From a virus, in IMG/VR virus record IMGVR_UViG_3300028558_000791, positions 124,001 through 188,000 of that record: 64,000 nucleotides of DNA. One strand, written 5' to 3'. The notes beneath the pieces were generated by a model. That model saw only the letters and a list, made by a program, of their open reading frames with translations, had not been told where the DNA came from and searched no databases. This document shows positions 17,618-26,357 of the stretch, piece after piece. Each line of letters opens with the position of its first letter. The first letter of the stretch is position 1. The translations under genes were made by a program, and so were the position numbers.

Positions 17618-17630
17618 CAAAGGAATTAAT

Positions 17631-17855
17631 ATGATTCACGGAATCTATCTAAAGAGTAAGCCTAAGAACAAATGGCACCTGGTCTCTCAAACTGTCTCCG
17701 CTGAAATGGCCAATATGGAAGTCGAAGCTTTCAAAAAGCAAGCCATTGAAGATGGAAATGAACAAGCTGAGGTGGCTATTCAAATCTTTGATTCCGCCTT
17801 CTTCATTCCAGAATTCCTTATCGAACTAAAAGAACGGAAAGTCCAGTATAACTAA
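17631..17855 (+). CDS. Small hypothetical protein
   Basis: A 74-residue protein. The ATG at 17631 has SD AAAGGA with good spacing and is preferred to a frame start at 17574 inside the previous gene. Mixed alpha/beta, with IHGIYLKSKPKNKWHLVSQT at the N terminus. No family is recognised. Confidence 0.7.
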   Translation: MIHGIYLKSKPKNKWHLVSQTVSAEMANMEVEAFKKQAIEDGNEQAEVAIQIFDSAFFIPEFLIELKERKVQYN

Positions 17856-17857
17856 TC

Positions 17858-18787
17858 ATGTTCAAGCAATCAAAATTCGAGACTCTTCTCCGAGAGTTGG
17901 AAGGCCCCACTGCGTCTAAAAAACAATTAGACAAGTTGCGCGACTATCTAAAGAATGATAATGTCTTCCACCCATTGTTCGAAAGCTACCTCTCTAAAAG
18001 GTTGAGAGATAACATTCATCCGGAGCGTTTGTTGAATATGGCTTATCACTTAGAGAAGAGTGATGAGACTAGCTATCTAAGTAGAACTCTCAACCGGCAG
18101 GTGGTATCGCACATGCTACTCAAAGATGAGTGTTTCGATCAGTTTTACTTCATGAGCCGACATGATATACGTACTGATAGACACGTTCTTAATAGTCTAG
18201 TCGAGAACTTCTTTGAATATGGTAGTGATTCGTTTGATGCCCTAGATAAGATTGCTCCTTACATCAATACTGATAAGTATGAGATAATACTAAAAATCAT
18301 GGATTCCAATGAGTCGCGAAACTATCGCACTCTTAGGTTGATAGAGAAATTACCAACGGAAGAGTATCGTCTATTATTGATTCGTGCTTTGGAAACTCAT
18401 AGCCTTCAGTTTATTAAAATCATGGAGTGGCCAAATGCTGCGACTACTAAGCATATTTCAGAATTACTTATTCAAAATGGTGATGATGATAAGTTTGCTG
18501 TTGCGTTAAGGAATACTCTAATTCTACCTTCTCAATTGGAAACTGCCTATAGCCTTAGTACTTTGATAGAGGATCACATTCAACATATCCCTGTTACTGC
18601 TGCCCGTCTATACTATCGGGCCGAACAAGAAGAGCGGTGGGAATACCTATTGATATTGGGGGCTAATAAGAATAAGAAAGAGTTATTACGTAGTATTGTT
18701 AAATCTAAAGATCAAGAAATGATTGATAAGTTTTTTGCGATCTACAAGAATTCTCCAGAGGTAAAGCACCTGGTTCCTTTTATGTGA
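17858..18787 (+). CDS. Large alpha-helical hypothetical protein, next to second MoxR
   Basis: A 309-residue, almost all-helical protein rich in Leu, Arg, Asp and Tyr, with alternating amphipathic helices like HEAT or ARM solenoids. The C terminus PEVKHLVPFM resembles that of the protein at 13054. It lies directly upstream of the second MoxR ATPase, just as the protein at 6639 lies downstream of the first MoxR-VWA pair. It may be an adaptor or substrate; inference. Confidence 0.75.
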   Translation: MFKQSKFETLLRELEGPTASKKQLDKLRDYLKNDNVFHPLFESYLSKRLRDNIHPERLLNMAYHLEKSDETSYLSRTLNRQVVSHMLLKDECFDQFYFMSRHDIRTDRHVLNSLVENFFEYGSDSFDALDKIAPYINTDKYEIILKIMDSNESRNYRTLRLIEKLPTEEYRLLLIRALETHSLQFIKIMEWPNAATTKHISELLIQNGDDDKFAVALRNTLILPSQLETAYSLSTLIEDHIQHIPVTAARLYYRAEQEERWEYLLILGANKNKKELLRSIVKSKDQEMIDKFFAIYKNSPEVKHLVPFM

Positions 18788-18829
18788 GATAACATGGTTA
18801 TATAGTCATGTGATATCTTAAGGGAATAC

Positions 18830-19936
18830 ATGTCTAATGCACTAAACTTACAAGAATTAGATCAGGAGCAGGCGCTCAATCTTACCAAATTCTTTATCCA
18901 ATCAAAACATAATGTCTTTCTATTTGGGAGGCGTGGGGTCGGCAAGACTGACATTGCTATCCAGGCAGCCAAAGAATGCGGCCTCAAAATTGCTTACATC
19001 AATCTAAGTGTGATTGAAAGACCAGATTTAGCTGGTTATCCCGATTTGAGTTCGCCTGGAGATATTGTTAACTTCAAATCTCCCTATTTCCTACCCAAAC
19101 TATTGGATGGATACAAGGCAGACAGTGTAATCCTCTTCGATGAGGTAGATAAGGTTCAGCCAGAAGTAACCGCTCCTCTGTTAGAGATTCTACTCTTCAA
19201 GAAGATTAATGGTATCCCAATCAACGCAGTTTCTTGTATCCTGACCGGTAACCTAGCTAATGAAGGCGCCTATTCCAACGAGATCAGTTCAGCTCTTTTG
19301 GATCGTGGCGCCAAGTTCATTCTACAATTTAACTTCGAGAAGTGGGTTGATTGGGCCAAGGCTCATAACGTTCATGACCTTATCTTAGGATTTTTGCGCA
19401 GTGACCCTGAGTTTGCTTGTGGTAAGATAGAAGATACTGTTTATGCCTCACCATCTCCAAGAAGTTGGACATGGGCATCTGATGCGTTGCTACGCGCCAA
19501 AGAACTCAAGATGTCCGATATAGAGTCGGTCACCCAAATCATCTCCGGTTATGTCGGAAGTGAAGCGGGAATGAGGTTCAAACTTTGGTATGAACATTTC
19601 CGTAAGTTTGAACCTCATGTTCATACACTAATTGACCGTGGCGAAATGTCTCTCAATTACGGAGACTTAGTTCCAACAGAGAAGTTGGTCTTTGTTATAT
19701 CTGCATGTTATTATGCGAAACAAAGAGTCTTTAAGGACAAATCTAAGAATAGGTTTGCATATCTAGAGAACCTATGTAACTTTTTCCATCAATGTAAAGT
19801 AGAGTCGGAAGTCCAAATTATGGGACTGCATAACTCTTTTGATTTCGATATGATTAGGGTACACAAGCTTTATACTTGTAAGCCCTTTTTTGACCTCTTC
19901 AATAAGTTGAGTGAAAACGTTACGTTCAAGAAGTGA
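18830..19936 (+). CDS. MoxR-type AAA+ ATPase (second copy)
   Basis: A 368-residue paralogue of the ATPase at 3680. Walker A FGRRGVGKTD (about 36-45), Walker B VILFDEVDKVQ (about 103-113), sensor 1 CILTGN and arginine finger LLDRGAKF are all present. SYLNLSV-like and PSPRSW motifs also match the first copy (PSPRGW). No VWA gene lies nearby, so it may share the VWA partner at 4849 or act with the helical protein at 17858. An SD-like AAGGGAATAC precedes the ATG. Confidence 0.9.
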   Translation: MSNALNLQELDQEQALNLTKFFIQSKHNVFLFGRRGVGKTDIAIQAAKECGLKIAYINLSVIERPDLAGYPDLSSPGDIVNFKSPYFLPKLLDGYKADSVILFDEVDKVQPEVTAPLLEILLFKKINGIPINAVSCILTGNLANEGAYSNEISSALLDRGAKFILQFNFEKWVDWAKAHNVHDLILGFLRSDPEFACGKIEDTVYASPSPRSWTWASDALLRAKELKMSDIESVTQIISGYVGSEAGMRFKLWYEHFRKFEPHVHTLIDRGEMSLNYGDLVPTEKLVFVISACYYAKQRVFKDKSKNRFAYLENLCNFFHQCKVESEVQIMGLHNSFDFDMIRVHKLYTCKPFFDLFNKLSENVTFKK

Positions 19937-19946
19937 TGGCGTGCCC

Positions 19947-19982
19947 TTGACGCCTAATTTTTAGGTTTTACGTTCTTATATG
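19947..19982 (+). promoter_or_regulatory. TTGACG element and TATATG box upstream of thioredoxin
   Basis: CCCTTGACGCC at 19944-19954 is shared with 25567 and resembles 7141 and 30677. No -10 lies at 16-18 bp. TATATG at 19977-19982 ends 7 nt before the ATG at 19990, as at other candidate leaderless starts, though AGGT could serve as an SD. CCTAA/TTAGG forms a small palindrome between them. Confidence 0.35.
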
Positions 19983-19989
19983 AGGTCCC

Positions 19990-20316
19990 ATGAGTGACAT
20001 TGTAAATGTAGATGATAATAATTTTGAAACGGAAGTCCTGCAATCGGATGTCCCTGTTTTGGTAGATTTTGGTGCCACTTGGTGTGGACCTTGCCAAAGA
20101 CAACTGCCAATCGTTGAGAAGTTCGCAATTGACAACGGTACTGTGAAGGTTTGCAAAGTAGATATTGATGATGCTCCTGTTGTTGCCCAGAAGCTAGGCA
20201 TTCGTGGAGTTCCTACTTTGATGTTGTTTAATGATGGCAAAGCTGTTGGCCATAAAGTTGGGCTAACCTCTTTAGCTGAGATTAGCAACTTCGTGATGAC
20301 TAAGACTGGTAGCTGA
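19990..20316 (+). CDS. trxA: Thioredoxin
   Basis: A 108-residue thioredoxin with the redox motif ATWCGPCQR at about 30-38, the cis-Pro in GVPTLM, and the full-length fold. It should reduce disulfides of phage or host proteins, for example ribonucleotide reductase, or serve as a polymerase factor as in T7; the target is not shown here. It stands alone between a promoter-like element and a terminator. Confidence 0.95.
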   Translation: MSDIVNVDDNNFETEVLQSDVPVLVDFGATWCGPCQRQLPIVEKFAIDNGTVKVCKVDIDDAPVVAQKLGIRGVPTLMLFNDGKAVGHKVGLTSLAEISNFVMTKTGS

Positions 20317-20354
20317 AGTTTACCAGAAGATACAACTAAATATGTAGCATGAGG

Positions 20355-20374
20355 GCCGGCGTTTGCTGGCTTTT
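20355..20374 (+). terminator. Rho-independent terminator after thioredoxin
   Basis: GCCGGC, a GTTT loop and GCTGGC form a 6-bp stem with one G-T pair, followed directly by TTTT. Confidence 0.7.
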
Positions 20375-20381
20375 ACATTTT

Positions 20382-20606
20382 ATGGACATTCATACAGCCG
20401 CTCATTATATGAGGCACGGATATAGAATTAGGCGTTCAAGTCTTCCTGAACGCAGTTATCTTTACAGCAAAGATAATATGTTATGGGAGTTTTCAGTGGC
20501 CGGACATCTGCCAACATATCTTTTGCTGGAAGATTTATTAGCCAACGATTGGGAGTTGATAACAGACGGTATTATCAAACACTTCCCACTCATTTATTCA
20601 GATTGA
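20382..20606 (+). CDS. DUF2829-like protein (Tad2-like anti-Thoeris candidate)
   Basis: A 74-residue protein. The likely start is the ATG at 20382; an ATG at 20349 would place the terminator inside the gene. The pattern HTAAHYMRHGYRIRRSSLPE, then YLYSKDN, then LLLEDLLANDWELI matches the order of DUF2829: an N-terminal helix, G-x-x-(I/V)-x-R, a short strand, and a C-terminal (D/E)LLAxDWE. DUF2829 includes Tad2, which sequesters the Thoeris signal. Assignment is by pattern only; no clear SD is present. Confidence 0.55.
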   Translation: MDIHTAAHYMRHGYRIRRSSLPERSYLYSKDNMLWEFSVAGHLPTYLLLEDLLANDWELITDGIIKHFPLIYSD

Positions 20607-20613
20607 GGATTCA

Positions 20614-20874
20614 ATGTGGTTTGAACAATTGCTGCTGTTAGCGTTAATAGCTAGTAGTGTATTCTTAATTGGAATACCACTATATAAGATAGCTCGAACT
20701 TTGGTTCCTAAGAAAAGAAATCCATTAGCTGAAGCTAAGGATAGACTTGAGCAAACGCGCCTCGAAGTTGAGGCGGCTCGTTTGGAAAAAGAGCGAGAGA
20801 AACTCTACAACAAAATGTATGAAGAGGCTCTCCAAGAAGATGAAATAGAAATTCAACAGGAGAAACGTAAATGA
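20614..20874 (+). CDS. Small membrane-anchored coiled-coil protein
   Basis: An 86-residue protein: a transmembrane helix at about 5-27, then a basic stretch (VPKKRN) and a long Glu- and Lys-rich coiled coil. SD GAGGATTCA precedes the ATG. It overlaps the SPFH gene by 4 nt and probably works with it at the membrane. Confidence 0.75.
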   Translation: MWFEQLLLLALIASSVFLIGIPLYKIARTLVPKKRNPLAEAKDRLEQTRLEVEAARLEKEREKLYNKMYEEALQEDEIEIQQEKRK

Positions 20875-22094
20875 GTTCAAGTAAAGATAACACCATATTT
20901 GGCTTGCTTGTCAAGCTCGGCCTTGGTATTGGTGTATTGATTATAGGCGCCGTATTGATTATCAATATGGTTACTACAGTCGGTGCAGATGAGATCGTGA
21001 TCAAGCAAGACTTGATTGGTGGACAGTTGCATGTATGGGATACGCCCGGCGTTCACTGGCAGAACTTTGGCACCATTACGGTATACAAACGCAGTGCTCA
21101 ATTCTGGTTCTCTGCCCGAGAAGATGAAGGTAAGAAGACTGATGACGCTATCAAAGTCAGGTTCAATGATGGTGGACATGGAAACATCTCCGGTTCCCTT
21201 CGTTATACGCTTCCCGCCGACCCTAATAAGATGTTGGAAGTTCACCGAACCTTCCATTCAATGAAGGCTATCGATCATGAGTTGATTCAGCAAGTTGTTA
21301 ACAAGGGTGTGTATATGAGCGGCCCCCTGATGAGCAGCCGAGAGTCTTATGCTGAGAAGCGTGCTGACCTCATCAACTATATCACTGATCAGATTGTTTA
21401 TGGTGTGTATCGCACTGAACATGAGCAAGTCAAGACAACTGATCCTCTGACTAGTCAAGAAAAGACTGTGGATATTGTTCGTCCCAAGGCTGACCCCAAG
21501 TCTCCTAACGGCGTGCTCCGCGAGGAAGAGTCTCCCATTCAGCGCTTCGGCATGAGTGCGAGCAATATCACCATCAATAGCATCGAATACGATGCCGTGG
21601 TAGAAGCTCAAATCAAACAACAGCAGGAAGCAATCAACGCCGTTCAACAGGCTATTGTTAATTCTAAGAAAGCTGAACAGGATGCCATTACAGTTGAGTT
21701 GCAAGGTAAGGCTGCTGCCGCCAAAGCAAAATGGGATCAAGAAGTGCAGAAAGCTACCGCTGTAACTGTTGCTGAGCAAGAGAAGGCCGTTGCTGTTACC
21801 AAGGCTCAAAAAGATAAGGAAGTGGCCGCGTTATCTTTGGATACAGCTAAACTAAGCGCTCAAGAAACACTTACTACTGCCAAGGCAGAAGCAGATGCTA
21901 AGAGATTGTCAATGCAATCTGACAACTATCAGGGCAAAAAGATCGAGGCCGCAGTTGAGATTCAGAAGGCTTGGGCTGCCGCTTATGGTGCACAACCTCA
22001 AGTACCCAGCATCAGTATGGGCGGATCAAGCTCTCCTACCACAACGGCAATGGATGCTGTTGCGGTTAGGGCACTGCGTGACTTGAATAAGTGA
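20871..22094 (+). CDS. SPFH/band-7 (prohibitin-like) membrane protein
   Basis: A 407-residue protein with an N-terminal transmembrane helix (about 10-33), an SPFH/band-7 domain (about 37-245, starting TVGADEIVIKQ) and a long Ala-, Lys- and Gln-rich coiled coil (about 245-365), the usual architecture of stomatin/prohibitin/flotillin proteins. These oligomerise into membrane cages. In phages the role is unknown; protection of the infected cell membrane or of phage lysis timing is plausible. It is flanked by two small membrane proteins in one operon. Confidence 0.88.
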   Translation: MSSSKDNTIFGLLVKLGLGIGVLIIGAVLIINMVTTVGADEIVIKQDLIGGQLHVWDTPGVHWQNFGTITVYKRSAQFWFSAREDEGKKTDDAIKVRFNDGGHGNISGSLRYTLPADPNKMLEVHRTFHSMKAIDHELIQQVVNKGVYMSGPLMSSRESYAEKRADLINYITDQIVYGVYRTEHEQVKTTDPLTSQEKTVDIVRPKADPKSPNGVLREEESPIQRFGMSASNITINSIEYDAVVEAQIKQQQEAINAVQQAIVNSKKAEQDAITVELQGKAAAAKAKWDQEVQKATAVTVAEQEKAVAVTKAQKDKEVAALSLDTAKLSAQETLTTAKAEADAKRLSMQSDNYQGKKIEAAVEIQKAWAAAYGAQPQVPSISMGGSSSPTTTAMDAVAVRALRDLNK

Positions 22095-22101
22095 GTTGGT
22101 A

Positions 22102-22497
22102 ATGCTTATCTTTCTCGGTATTGTATTAGTTATTGTTACATTCATAGTTGGTGCCGGAGCTACCCACGGTTATGCTAAACACCGTTGGCCTCCCTTAATT
22201 GTAAAGCGACAAGTCTATGTAACAGGTGAAGGCTGGGTAAATCAGGCCCAAGACGATAATAGCGCAAAAAGAATTGCCTCTACTATTTTTTGGCCTAGTT
22301 ATTGGATATTCATTTGGCCATTCACTAAAGTCAATGAAGTAACCTTTACGCATATCGAGAAAGAAGCCGCTTTGCAAGTTGCTAAGAATAAAACTCGTGT
22401 AGCAGACTTACAGGCTACACGAGAACAATTATCGGCCTCTAATGCTGAATTAGAGCGAGCCGAAGTGGAATTAGAAAAGGAACTCAGTAATGTCTGA
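22102..22497 (+). CDS. Membrane protein of the SPFH operon
   Basis: A 131-residue protein. The ATG at 22102 is preferred to a TTG at 22096. Hydrophobic segments lie at about 1-22 and 65-80, followed by a Glu- and Arg-rich coiled coil to the C terminus. Its topology suits a partner of the SPFH protein. It overlaps the kinase gene by 8 nt. Confidence 0.72.
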   Translation: MLIFLGIVLVIVTFIVGAGATHGYAKHRWPPLIVKRQVYVTGEGWVNQAQDDNSAKRIASTIFWPSYWIFIWPFTKVNEVTFTHIEKEAALQVAKNKTRVADLQATREQLSASNAELERAEVELEKELSNV

Positions 22498-23425
22498 AGT
22501 AAAGATGGTTGTGGGATACCCGGCTTCGGGTAAGAGTACGGTTACTAAAGACCTTATCAAAAAAGGAGCCGTCTCCCTAAACAGGGATACCGAGGGCGGT
22601 ACCATCGTCAGCCTTCTACCTAAACTAGAGGCGCTCATCAAAGATGGCAAGGATGTTGTTCTTGATAACACATTTCCTACCATTGAAGTGCGTAAGCCTT
22701 TCATTGAGTTGGCTAAGAAGTACAATGCTGACGTTAGCTGTACGTTGATGGGGACTACCATTGAGGAAGCTCAGTTCAATGTAGTACAGCGAGCTATTAG
22801 TTTGATTGGTAAGTTTCCGACCCCGGAAGCCATCAAAGCTGCCAAGCATACCAATATCTTCCCTCCTACCGTCTTGTTCAAATACAAGAAGGAGTTTCAG
22901 AAGCCAACTGTAGAGGAAGGCTTCTCAAAGGTAGAGCTTCATAAGTTCGTCCGCCTGGATAACCCAGAGTTCACCAACAAGGCCATCATTGTGGACTATG
23001 ATGGAACTTTGCGTGAGTGTATCGGCGGCAATGAGAAGTTCCCGGTCTCCAAGGATCAGATTGAGATTAAGCCTGGACGAGCTAAGATTCTCCAAGCTTA
23101 CAAAGACAAAGGGTACCTTCTGTTGGGAATCTCCAATCAGAGTGGCGTTCACAAAGGCGAATTGAGTGAGCAGACCGCCATTGAATTGTTTGAGCACACT
23201 AACAAGGGGCTAGGTATTGATATTGAATATCGATTCTGTCCCCACCAGTCGGCACCAATTTCCTGCTATTGCAGGAAGCCAATGAATGGAGTCGGGGTTG
23301 AATTCATTCTCAAACACAAACTCCGTGCCAAAGACTGCATCATGGTTGGCGATATGACAACCGATAAGACATTCGCTGCCCGTTCTGGATTTCAATACGT
23401 AGACCAAGCAGAGTTTTTCAAATGA
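22490..23425 (+). CDS. Polynucleotide kinase / HAD phosphatase (first copy)
   Basis: A 311-residue bifunctional protein. The P-loop GYPASGKST is at 9-17; the kinase domain runs to about 155. The C-terminal HAD domain has VDYDGTLRE (168-176), a Thr/Ser motif GISNQSG and a Cys-rich insert (CPHQ...CYCRKP) like HisB/GmhB phosphatases. This is the arrangement of 5'-kinase plus 3'-phosphatase end-healing enzymes. The HAD subtype differs from that of the T4-like copy at 23728. SD AAGGAA precedes the ATG. Confidence 0.85.
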   Translation: MSEVKMVVGYPASGKSTVTKDLIKKGAVSLNRDTEGGTIVSLLPKLEALIKDGKDVVLDNTFPTIEVRKPFIELAKKYNADVSCTLMGTTIEEAQFNVVQRAISLIGKFPTPEAIKAAKHTNIFPPTVLFKYKKEFQKPTVEEGFSKVELHKFVRLDNPEFTNKAIIVDYDGTLRECIGGNEKFPVSKDQIEIKPGRAKILQAYKDKGYLLLGISNQSGVHKGELSEQTAIELFEHTNKGLGIDIEYRFCPHQSAPISCYCRKPMNGVGVEFILKHKLRAKDCIMVGDMTTDKTFAARSGFQYVDQAEFFK

Positions 23426-23718
23426 GAAAAAAGTTCAAAATTACTTTTGAAGTGGATTGTAATTATCCCCATATTGATAATGCTGTACCCATTAGATCAT
23501 CTACAAAAATGATAAAAGATTTTGAACAGTGGCTTAAAGATTGGACTAATAGTAGCGGTAAAGATATTATGCCAATTCTTTATGAGCCGGCTCGTGGAAA
23601 AACAGGCTCTAAGGGTGACTGGGAACATGCGCCAAATGGTACGGTAAAGGTAAAGATTGTACGAGATAAAGAAACTATTCTAGATACATGGTGGGATGTA
23701 TTATCTGATGATTTTTGA
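23422..23718 (+). CDS. Hypothetical protein between two polynucleotide kinases
   Basis: A 98-residue basic protein overlapping the previous stop by ATGA. Contains EPARGKTGSKGDWEHAPNGT in its middle and a Trp pair near the end. No family is recognised; its location suggests a link to RNA end repair. Confidence 0.65.
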   Translation: MRKKFKITFEVDCNYPHIDNAVPIRSSTKMIKDFEQWLKDWTNSSGKDIMPILYEPARGKTGSKGDWEHAPNGTVKVKIVRDKETILDTWWDVLSDDF

Positions 23719-23727
23719 GAGGCAATT

Positions 23728-24687
23728 ATGATTAAGGTAGAGATGTTAGTTGGAATCCCAGGTTCTGGGAAGTCCACGTATGCAAAACAGGTTGTAGCCA
23801 AGGATCCATCGAACTGGGTTCGCGTCAACAACGATGACCTTCGTGCCATGATGAATGGTAGCGTCTGGAGTGCAGACTACGAGAAGATGGTTACGGATGC
23901 CCGCAACTATCTTATCCGAGATGCATTGAAGCGCGGGAAGAACGTCATCATCGACAATTTGAATCTCAACCGTCGTCACTTCGATGATGTCTGTAAGATT
24001 GCCAAGTCAGTCAATGCCGACATCCAGGTTTTCGAGAAGGCTTTCTACATTGAGTTGGAAGAAGCCTTGGAGCGTAACGCTAAGCGTGAAGGCGCGGCTC
24101 GTGTACCTGATGATGTCATCAAGAAGTGGTGGAAGGAGTCTGGTAAGACTCAGTTCAAGTTTTTCAAGCCCCGAGTAGAAATCTACAAGGAAAGCAAGGG
24201 TAGTGCTCCTGCATTTGCTCCGCCTGAGTGGATTGAAGGTTTGTCTGAAGCAGTTCTCTGTGACTTGGACGGCACCCTTGCTTTGATTCATGGCAGAAGC
24301 CCGTACGATGCTTCTGATTGTGACGTCAAGGACTTGCCAAACATTCCGGTTATTGAAACCGTTCTTGCTCATTATAGGGCTGGTCGAAAGATTATCTTCT
24401 GTTCTGGGCGTGAAGACAAGTACCGACCAGAAACCATTAGGTTCATCGAGAAGCACTGCTTCGTTCCTCTGGCAACTAATCCTGGTGTGAACTCGTTTAG
24501 TTACCAGCTTCACATGCGCAAGACCGATGACTTCCGTAAGGATGCCATTATCAAGGAAGAAATCTATCAGAACGAAATTGAGGGACAGTACAACGTACTC
24601 TGCGTCCTCGATGACCGTGATCAAGTGGTTGAGTTTTGGAGAGCCAAGGGACTGACTTGCTTCCAAGTCGCGCCCGGCAACTTCTGA
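23728..24687 (+). CDS. pseT: T4 Pnkp-like polynucleotide kinase-phosphatase (second copy)
   Basis: A 319-residue homologue of T4 Pnkp. The kinase P-loop is GIPGSGKST at 9-17, with VNNDDLR and the lid Arg region following. The HAD phosphatase has LCDLDGTLA (177-185), CSGRED and VLDDRDQVVEFWR, as in T4. The enzyme phosphorylates 5'-OH and removes 3'-phosphates, preparing cut tRNA for an Rnl1-type ligase, which is present at 26820. SD GAGG precedes the ATG. Confidence 0.95.
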   Translation: MIKVEMLVGIPGSGKSTYAKQVVAKDPSNWVRVNNDDLRAMMNGSVWSADYEKMVTDARNYLIRDALKRGKNVIIDNLNLNRRHFDDVCKIAKSVNADIQVFEKAFYIELEEALERNAKREGAARVPDDVIKKWWKESGKTQFKFFKPRVEIYKESKGSAPAFAPPEWIEGLSEAVLCDLDGTLALIHGRSPYDASDCDVKDLPNIPVIETVLAHYRAGRKIIFCSGREDKYRPETIRFIEKHCFVPLATNPGVNSFSYQLHMRKTDDFRKDAIIKEEIYQNEIEGQYNVLCVLDDRDQVVEFWRAKGLTCFQVAPGNF

Positions 24688-24688
24688 G

Positions 24689-25015
24689 ATGAGTAAGGTA
24701 TATATTCTATTTACTAGGAATTATCCTAAAGATGATGGTAACTATACCTATCTTCCGCAATTTGAAATTCATAGTAAGAGACCTAAAACCAAAGGCGTCA
24801 AAGATAAGGTGGCAGAATTAGATGTCGGCGAATGTGTCGATGTTTACCGAGCCACCTTATCTGAAGACGAGGATTATGTGAAGATGGAATTGTTTACCGT
24901 CTCTAATGTAGATGGTAAGGTACAAGAAACATTCACTGAATCTTTTTGCCTAGAGCGTGAAGAGATTTACAATGATAAAGAGTACCAGCAGTTACTGAAG
25001 AACAAAAGCACATGA
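24689..25015 (+). CDS. Hypothetical protein
   Basis: A 108-residue protein, acidic and beta-rich, starting 2 nt after the Pnkp stop. Contains ELDVGECVDVYRATLSEDED in its middle. No family recognised. Confidence 0.68.
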   Translation: MSKVYILFTRNYPKDDGNYTYLPQFEIHSKRPKTKGVKDKVAELDVGECVDVYRATLSEDEDYVKMELFTVSNVDGKVQETFTESFCLEREEIYNDKEYQQLLKNKST

Positions 25016-25548
25016 AAGAGCCATTCATCAACCATATGTTTTCTAAGGACCACAGCCGGCCTTGGGAACGGGACTATCTGCCACGAACTGAAGATGTAAC
25101 TATCTATTCTCATTACGAGAAGTATCGTAATGATGATGATAAACAGTATTGTGAGTTCTGTGATGAAGAGCTGGGTTATGGTGATGACGGTTACGAAGAC
25201 TGCGATTGCCCGGATGCTTTAGATGAAAGAGAGCATAGGGGTAATCATCCTAAGATTACACAGGTGACTTTACAATCTATCTTGGATAGATTGCCAGAAG
25301 GTGTAAAGCCGTCTGATGTAAGGGTCTCTCTGAGCCTAGATACTGGAGATATGGGCATCTATGGTTACGAGGTAACCTTTTCATACAGTAAGACTTTTGA
25401 AGCTGACCCAGAGGGGTTTAAAGCTGCTCAGGAACGCTATGAGAAGAACTATCAAGCTTATCTTGTTGAGAAGCAGAAATATGACGAATGGAAACGTCAG
25501 CAAGAGGTTCAGGCCCTTGAAGAGAAGCTCGCTAAGCTGAAAAGATAA
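25012..25548 (+). CDS. Hypothetical protein with zinc-binding motif and C-terminal coiled coil
   Basis: A 178-residue protein overlapping the previous stop by ATGA. CEFCDEELGYG followed by CDCPD at about 46-67 is a probable zinc knuckle. The C-terminal 50 residues are a charged coiled coil. It ends the kinase transcription unit; a TTGACG element follows at 25567. Confidence 0.68.
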   Translation: MKEPFINHMFSKDHSRPWERDYLPRTEDVTIYSHYEKYRNDDDKQYCEFCDEELGYGDDGYEDCDCPDALDEREHRGNHPKITQVTLQSILDRLPEGVKPSDVRVSLSLDTGDMGIYGYEVTFSYSKTFEADPEGFKAAQERYEKNYQAYLVEKQKYDEWKRQQEVQALEEKLAKLKR

Positions 25549-25600
25549 GTTTTTCTCGGCCCCGCCTTGACGCCCTATTTGTCAGAATTACGGTAGTAGT

Positions 25601-26353
25601 ATGATCAAGCTACCTCGAACGCTACACATTGCGGGCTCGGGCCTGTCCTCCGATAAGGACCCCGAGGTCGTACAATTCAATAAATTGTCTGGTGAATTTC
25701 TCACGGTGGAAGAGAAGCTAGACGGCACTGGTGTGTCAATCTTTTTTGACGACCATTTTGTACCACAACTCTGGCATCGCGGTGCTCCTGCGAATGGCAA
25801 AGAGTTTCACAGACTCCATGCGTGGATAAACGCCCATGAGGATGATCTGTTCGATCTCTTAGAAGATAAGTACGTACTTTTCGGAGAATGGATGCTGCGC
25901 AAGCATAGCATCTTCTATGACCGACTGCCTACTTACTTCTTTGAATCAGATATCTATGACCGCAAGAATCACATCTGGCTTTCTACGTTCGCAAGAACTA
26001 GTTTGTTGTCTGGCCGTGATTTCATTCGTTCGGTCCCCGTCTTGGCAGCTTTCAAGCCTACCAAGCTAAATCAGATAACTGATTTGGTTAAGAAGTCTAT
26101 GTATCAGTCTGACAACTGGGCCGAGGTTCTTTGGAAGAAGTCTGAGAAGGAAGGTTTAGAACTGAAACAACTCTTAAGTGAGTGTGACCGTTCTGACTTG
26201 GCGGAAGGTCTGTATATCAAACTTGAAGATGAAAAACAAGTTATTGGTAGATACAAATATGTGCGCCGAGAGTTTGTTGAAAACATTATCAACTCTGGCA
26301 CTCATCTGATTGACCGAGTTCCATTCCACAACATTTCTATTCAAGGAGTTTAA
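25601..26353 (+). CDS. RNA ligase family protein (first of three)
   Basis: A 250-residue nucleotidyltransferase of the RNA ligase superfamily. Motif I is EEKLDGTGV with the adenylated Lys at 39; motif III is LFGEWM, motif IV EGLYIKLE and motif V GRYKYVR, all in order. Length fits a compact catalytic core without a large extra domain. No SD precedes the ATG at 25601. It probably seals RNA nicks or breaks together with the kinases upstream. Confidence 0.85.
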   Translation: MIKLPRTLHIAGSGLSSDKDPEVVQFNKLSGEFLTVEEKLDGTGVSIFFDDHFVPQLWHRGAPANGKEFHRLHAWINAHEDDLFDLLEDKYVLFGEWMLRKHSIFYDRLPTYFFESDIYDRKNHIWLSTFARTSLLSGRDFIRSVPVLAAFKPTKLNQITDLVKKSMYQSDNWAEVLWKKSEKEGLELKQLLSECDRSDLAEGLYIKLEDEKQVIGRYKYVRREFVENIINSGTHLIDRVPFHNISIQGV

Positions 26354-26357
26354 TATC

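Noticed and set aside
25567-25600. Classical promoter from TTGACG before the first RNA ligase
   Set aside because: No -10 hexamer lies at 16-18 bp; the shared CCTTGACGCC element was noted but not called a promoter here.
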